Assembly (NCBI GenBank): GCA_965178125.1
Contig: OZ237754.1
Location: 62,001 to 126,000, forward strand
Length of the DNA stretch: 64,000 nucleotides
From: Bilabrum cf. latius
Taxonomy: Eukaryota; Bigyra: Bicosoecida; Bigyra; Bicosoecida
Direction: 5' to 3'
Each line of letters opens with the position of its first letter. The stretch's first letter is position 1. The notes below the pieces were generated by a model that worked only from the letters and a program-made list of their open reading frames with translations, was not told where the DNA came from and did not search any database. The translations under genes and the position numbers were made by a program. Below, piece by piece: positions 59,426 to 64,000 of the stretch.

Positions 59426-60983
59426 ATGAAAAGTTTTGCGTGTTTCGCTACATTCGTTGTGACCGCTGCGGTAGGATCCTCGCAGCATGCCTCTGGATCC
59501 TATCCCGTGCGTCCCGATTGGCAGCAAGTCGTCGCGATCAGCCGAAGCAAGGCGAAACAACACAATCTCCCTACTTCCGGTCCCACACCAGGGCCTACTG
59601 GATTTGCCGTATCTCCGGCGTAGTTTGGCGGAGATCCGCTGGGCCAGAAGGACTCCACTGCGGCTGTTCGTGCAGCTGTTGCAGTGTGCGTCAACGTCTC
59701 CCAAGTAGAGCCGCTGGACTTCCCCGTCGGCACCCGCGATGCCGCTGGTTGCACGGTGGATTTGCAAGGTGGTGAGTATCTCATCAGCGACACGATTCAA
59801 ATCCCTGCGTTTGTCGGAAACATGCAGATGTCCCGCGGGTCGCTGCGCGCATCCTCATCATTCAAGTCGGGGGCCTTCATGGTGGTGGTTGGGGTGGAAG
59901 GAGCGTGTAAATTCCCTTAGGGGTCATGTAATGTGGACATCAATTTCCCAGACCTCTTTTTGGACGGATCCCGCGTGGCGCACGGCCTGCTTTAGATCAA
60001 CAGCGTCATGGGCACAACGGTGGGCCCTGGGACGTACATGCTAAACTTTACAAGCGCTGGCATCGAGGTAAATGGTGGCCATGAAGTTATGATCTTGGAG
60101 ACGTGGCTCGGCGAGACGAACTGGAACCACCACTTCACCACGGACGCGCCTCCGGTCGCGACCGCCATCGCAATCAACAGCAACGACCACTACATCCAGA
60201 ACTCTGTCGTTTTCTCCTCTCTCGTGGGTCTCGACATGAGGGGCGCTGCGAACTACGTGAGAAGAATGGGCGCAGGTTGGAAGCTCCCATTCTATCTGCG
60301 ATGTGCCACTGCACCATGCCGCGGCGCGGAAGCCCACACATCCTGTACGCTTGTCTTTTGTTCTGTTCAAACCCATGCAGGTGTCTGGCCTCCACGTCTG
60401 GTTTCCGTGGAACGCAGCTGATCAGTTCGGGGCCACTGCATTCCAGATCTCGGGTGGCCAGAACCGCTTCTCCGGCTGCTACATCGACTGCTCCAAGGCA
60501 GTGATCGCGCAAGGGGCGGGGCTCGTAGAGTTCTCGGACGGTTTTTCGCTCGGCGGGATCGGCATCGTGCTCGATGGCGCCAGCTTCGAGAAGCTGCAGA
60601 TCTACGACAACGAGTTCCAGGGCGGATCGGGCCCCGGGATCGTCGTGCCCTCTGGCGGTCAGCAGAACGTGACCCTCGTGGACTCCAGGTTCCAGAACAA
60701 CCTATTTAACGGCAAGCAGGGCAGCGCCACCAGAGTCACAAAGACGGTCGCTTCCACCACACCGACCACGAGCTGGAAGGCCAGCTTCTGCCAAGAGATC
60801 GTGGGCAAGGTCCAGTCGGTGCAGTTCAGCGTCACCGCAGACACCGGCTTCCCGAGCGTGGTGGCGCGGCCAGTCGCCGCCGACGGTTGCACCGTGACGC
60901 TCGAGTCCCAGACTGCCTTTACCGGGTCCATCACCGTGTCGGTGGACTCGAGCACGTATTCGAGCAACTGCGGGCTCTGTTGA
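59426..60983 (+). CDS. Secreted pectate-lyase-like beta-helix protein, 477 aa
   Basis: Exons 59426-60256 and 60381-60983 flank a 124 bp intron (GTGAGA..CAG) and end in TGA. A signal peptide (MKSFACFATFVVTAAVGSS) is followed by GDPLGQKDSTAAVRAAVAVC and VDLQGGEYLISDTIQIP, the opening of many right-handed parallel beta-helix (pectate lyase 3 / rhamnogalacturonase-like) proteins. Repeated coils follow (GIEVNGGHEVMILETWLG, AIAINSNDHYIQNSVVFS, GIGIVLDGASFEKLQIYDNEF, VTLVDSRFQNNLF). The last ~70 residues form a Ser/Thr-rich beta domain. UAG-Gln codons lie at 59621, 59918 and 59993. Activity is not deducible; a polysaccharide lyase or cell-wall protein is likely. Confidence 0.78.
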
Positions 60984-61094
60984 ACGCATAGTCAGAGGAA
61001 GCTAGCTCTGTAAGCGGTGGGTTCTTGCTAGCTAGACTTTCCCGCCTGCGCTTCATTTGCTTCTGGTTCGATATGCCACGCATCTCCCATCGGT

Positions 61095-63221
61095 TCACAC
61101 CTTGCTGCTCGACTCCTCTACCGCACTAGCACGAGCTATTTCCAATGCGCGCCCCGCATCGTCAGCCTCCTTCTTGGTCTGCACCTATAACTCAGGCTCA
61201 GGCTCCCACCCGCACCACGCCAACACGAGCGCGAGCGCAAGCGCTGCTCCGTAGGCGGCTGGCAGCAGCCCAAGCGCTGCATCGTACGCGCCCTCGCTCC
61301 TTTTGACGTCCTTGCCATCGGCCCCCGGCCCATCGACGGCATCCAGGACCGCACCCACCGCGGGCTGCAGCACGGCCCCGCCCACGATCATGCCCGCGTT
61401 GACCACGGCGATCACCACCCCGCGGTGGGGGGCCGCCCACTCCGCCTTGGTGGCCGCCCTAGTCAGCCGAAACACCGCGGGAATCACGGTGGCAGACCCG
61501 AAGAGGAAGAGCACCACGCCCATGGCCGGCCTCCCCAGCGCATCCACGTATACGAGTGCAGCCGAGGACAGGCCCCCCAGAAGAGCCGCCCCCGCTGCCA
61601 CCGCGTGCATGCTCCAGGGGGCTCGGTCCAGCAGCGCGCCCACCAGCGGCCCCGACAGGCCCCAGCCCACAAGATACACGGACATGAGGACAGACGCCTG
61701 GGCCCCATTTGCGCCCTTGGTGTCCTTGAGGAACGAGTTGCCCCACAGCGACCCGAAGGTTAGGAAGGGACCGACAATGAGGATCCCATAGGTGAAAATG
61801 AGCATCACCCTGCCGCCCAGAAGCAGCCCGATCGTCCCCATGAGCCCCTCGCCCTCCAGACCGCAGTCGCTGGTGCCGTCCCCCGCGCACCTCGAGCCGC
61901 AGGTGGAGACCCGGCCCGCTGCCGTGCTCATGCCCTTGTTCTCCGCTGCTGCATGTGATGGAGGCACCCCACCGCTTCGATGCGGCTGTTTCTCCTCCTC
62001 CTCTTCCTCCCTCTAGTTGGAGGGTAGCCCTGGGATGGCGGCAGGGGAAGGAGGCCAGGCGATCGGCGGGCTGCCCTGCCCGGACTGGACGAGGGGAGGC
62101 GTGGCATCTGCCTGCACGAGCGGCACCTGGCTGGGGGTGCGGCTGGGTCCTGAGGCTGCGGTGTAGGGTGAGGATCCTTGTCCCACGGGCTCCGCACCGG
62201 CCTCTGACTTGTTCTTCAAGTTCGCGTGCCCCGGGGTGCCGCCACCCACTGCCTGGTTCCCTGGACCGCTGGCATGCTCCACTGCCTGGTTCCCTGGACC
62301 GCTGGCATGCTCCACTGCCTGGTTCCCTGGACCGCTGGCATGCTCCACTGCCTGGTTCCCTGGACCGCTGGCATGCTCCACTGCCTGGTTCCCTGGACCG
62401 CTGGCATGCTCCGCTGCCTGGTTCCCTGGACCGCTGGCATGCTCCGCTGCCTGGTTCCCTGGACCGCTGGCATGCTCCGCTGCCTGGTTCCCTGGACCGC
62501 TGGCATGCTCCGCTGCCTGGTTCCCTGGACCGCTGGCATGCTCCGCTGCCTGGTTCCCTGGACCGCTGGCATGCTCCGTTATGTCACTGCCCTCGGCAGA
62601 GGCTGTGCGGCACACTGGCAGGCAGCCAGCGTGGATCGACCACAGCACTAAGAATGTAGCACCAATGCCGACAGGAAATACAGAGCTCCACCCAAGCACC
62701 GGTCTCCAGCCCAAGTTTTCCACAAGGACCGCAAGCGGTGCCTGGGCGAGGAGGCTGCCAGCGAGCCCGAACATTATGCCCGCACCGGTCATTGTGCTAG
62801 CAAGGCCGCTTGCTTTGAAATGCGTCTCGCTGAGCGTCACAACTCCAATCCAAGCTCCACCGACACCGGCGCCGACTAGTCCTCGAGCAGCTGCCGCCAG
62901 TGCAAAGGAGCTCGTGGAGGCAAACCCCAAAGAACCAAGCGCTGCAGCGAACGCACAGCCTGCAAGTACGGGCAGGTGTCCGAAGCGCTGAAAGGCCCAC
63001 CCACATGGCAGCTAGACTGCAATATACGCATAGAAATACGTGGAGGAAAGAACGCCAACGGCGGAGCTATCAATTTTGTAGGCGAGCTGCAGGTCGTCCG
63101 ACACGACCGAGGGCGCCACTCGCTGGAAGAAACTATACGTAAAGAAAAGGGATGCAACCAGCCATGCTACCCAAATATCAAGGGGTGGGAGGTTCGATGT
63201 CGAGCTGCTCGTGGCTGCCAT
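61095..63221 (-). CDS. Major facilitator superfamily transporter, 708 aa
   Basis: One intronless frame from ATG 63221 to TGA 61095 uses UAG-Gln at 63012, 62013 and 61185. About 12 hydrophobic helices are visible. TM1 is WVAWLVASLFFTYSFFQRVA. The TM2-TM3 loop YIAVQLPCGWAFQRFGHLPV is the MFS signature, and its Gln is UAG. TM4-TM6 follow (LVGAGVGGAWIGVVTLSETH). The central cytoplasmic loop is enormously expanded, including ten copies of an 11-residue repeat (residues ~215-325). TM7-TM12 resume at LMLIFTYGILIVGPFLTF and LVGWGLSGPLVGALLDRAP. The substrate is not predictable. The N-terminus resembles organic-anion/nitrate-type MFS proteins. Confidence 0.85.
62249..62578. repeat. 33 bp tandem repeat, ten copies, two variant blocks
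   Basis: Ten 33-base units encode EHASGPGNQ plus AA or AV in the MFS central loop. The low-coordinate units read CTCCACTGCC (Val) and the high-coordinate units CTCCGCTGCC (Ala), giving two homogeneous blocks rather than an interspersed pattern. Otherwise the units are identical. Confidence 0.95.
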
Positions 63222-63540
63222 TATGTGGCTAGATTCGATTGCACAACTGTGTCCGTCATCGCTTCGTCACACACCGTGTGACGGCTCGGGGACACACTGT
63301 GGCCAAGGCCGCCAGCGGGCGTGATTGGCGACTTGTCCACCCCTGTGCAGAATAACCATTGCGGCCTAGAATATATCTGCATCGCAGGAGCCATTGACAA
63401 GGTAGCCTCGTTGCAACCATGATCACAGCATGATGGCAATTACTCTGACCACCCCCGGCCAATCCTCGCGCACCTTTGGGGTGCTGTCACTGCTGCACAC
63501 CCGAGCGCAGTATCGCAAGGCCGCACACCCTTAGTGCGGC
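63222..63540. other. 319 bp intergenic region
   Basis: It separates the MFS start from the TAA of the partial minus-strand gene. A palindrome-like element, CACACCGTGTGACGG with GACACACTGTGG nearby (63270-63302), is the only structure I notice. No coding frame is convincing. Confidence 0.5.
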
Positions 63541-64000
63541 TTATGACCCGCCCCTCCTGCGCCTCACCTCATCCGCGGGGTCCACCTCGGCCCCCGGCTG
63601 CAGCTGCTGCAGCACGCCCACCTCGATTGGAAGGTCGCCGGGCCCCTGCGGCTCCACGCTCCTCCCGTCCGTGAAACCGACCAGCTTCCAATCAAGCTCC
63701 GCCTTGTCACCCTGGAACACCGGCACGCGCAGCCGCCTCAAGTACGTTCCGCTGCGGGGGCACAGCATGCGCAGCGCCCGCGTCCTCCAGCCCATCTCGG
63801 ACTGGTGGTAGGCCATGCCAGGGATGCCCTCCACCTCCTCGTGGCGAGAGGCGTGCTTGGGCTGCTGGATCGCAGTCATCAGGTCCGCCTTGGTGGAGGC
63901 AAAGCTCAGCGCCGGATACGAGAACAGGCTCTGCACCCACACGTGCCTTCCCCTCCACCGCAGGCCCCTCCACGTGCTGTGGAAGGGGTGGATCTCACGG
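63541..64000 (-). CDS. Partial gene, 3' end only (~152 aa), unrecognised
   Basis: A minus-strand frame is open from the right edge to TAA at 63541 with strong GC third-position bias and no UAG. The visible C-terminal part includes HPFHSTWRGLRWRGRHVWVQ, GMAYHQSEMGWRTRALRM and LVGFTDGRSVEPQGPGD, then an acidic/Arg end. I do not recognise a family. The 5' end lies outside the window, and the stop is one of five UAA terminators here. Confidence 0.6.
   Translation of the reverse strand, partial: REIHPFHSTWRGLRWRGRHVWVQSLFSYPALSFASTKADLMTAIQQPKHASRHEEVEGIPGMAYHQSEMGWRTRALRMLCPRSGTYLRRLRVPVFQGDKAELDWKLVGFTDGRSVEPQGPGDLPIEVGVLQQLQPGAEVDPADEVRRRRGGS

Overview
This window is gene-dense, GC-rich nuclear DNA from a microbial eukaryote. 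It contains short GT-AG spliceosomal introns and eukaryote-specific families: Rab GTPase, RNA polymerase I/III subunit AC40, TIPIN/Swi3, COMMD, two-pore channel, p25-alpha/TPPP and the KEOPS subunit Cgi121. The p25-alpha protein suggests a cell that builds microtubules or flagella. The enolase carries the EWGW insertion known from plants, apicomplexans and some other protists. I see no plastid gene and cannot name the genus.

The central result is that the genetic code is not standard. In-frame UAG codons run through almost every gene and repeatedly fall where a conserved glutamine belongs: the catalytic Gln of the Rab switch II motif, two enolase sites, and the AC40 core. By hand I count roughly 110 internal UAGs. 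UAG never ends a gene. Of 29 readable termini, 24 use UGA and 5 use UAA. I therefore read UAG as Gln, with UAA and UGA as stops. Under the standard code most of these genes would be split into several ORFs.

Layout. 1-3.2 kb: an unrecognised 846-residue protein and a possible small ORF. 3.3-11.6 kb: a 2651-residue EF-hand/PH/CAMK-type kinase. 11.8-19.1 kb: TMEM128-like, Rab, Vma12/TMEM199-like, acyl-protein thioesterase (frame break), RGG-tailed nuclear protein, FAD oxidoreductase. 19.3-26.4 kb: enolase, a fused POF1-like adenylyltransferase/2OG-Fe(II) dioxygenase, double p25-alpha protein. 26.7-30 kb: TIPIN and RMDN. 30.1-34.8 kb: two-pore channel. 35-44.4 kb: COMMD, secreted EGF/propeller protein, GCIP-like protein, monoacylglycerol lipase, repeat protein. 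44.7-53.3 kb: secreted GH31 glucosidase, ZIP transporter, AC40, a secreted PDZ-PA-PA-J protein. 53.4-64 kb: RecD2-like helicase, Cgi121, secreted beta-helix protein, MFS transporter, and a partial gene running off the right end.

Genes are packed 90-450 bp apart on both strands with no operon logic. Introns are few, 46-306 bp, and lean toward the 5' ends. Several proteins contain in-frame tandem repeats. The genes form no single pathway; this is ordinary core-genome sequence whose main novelty is its code and several unusual protein architectures.
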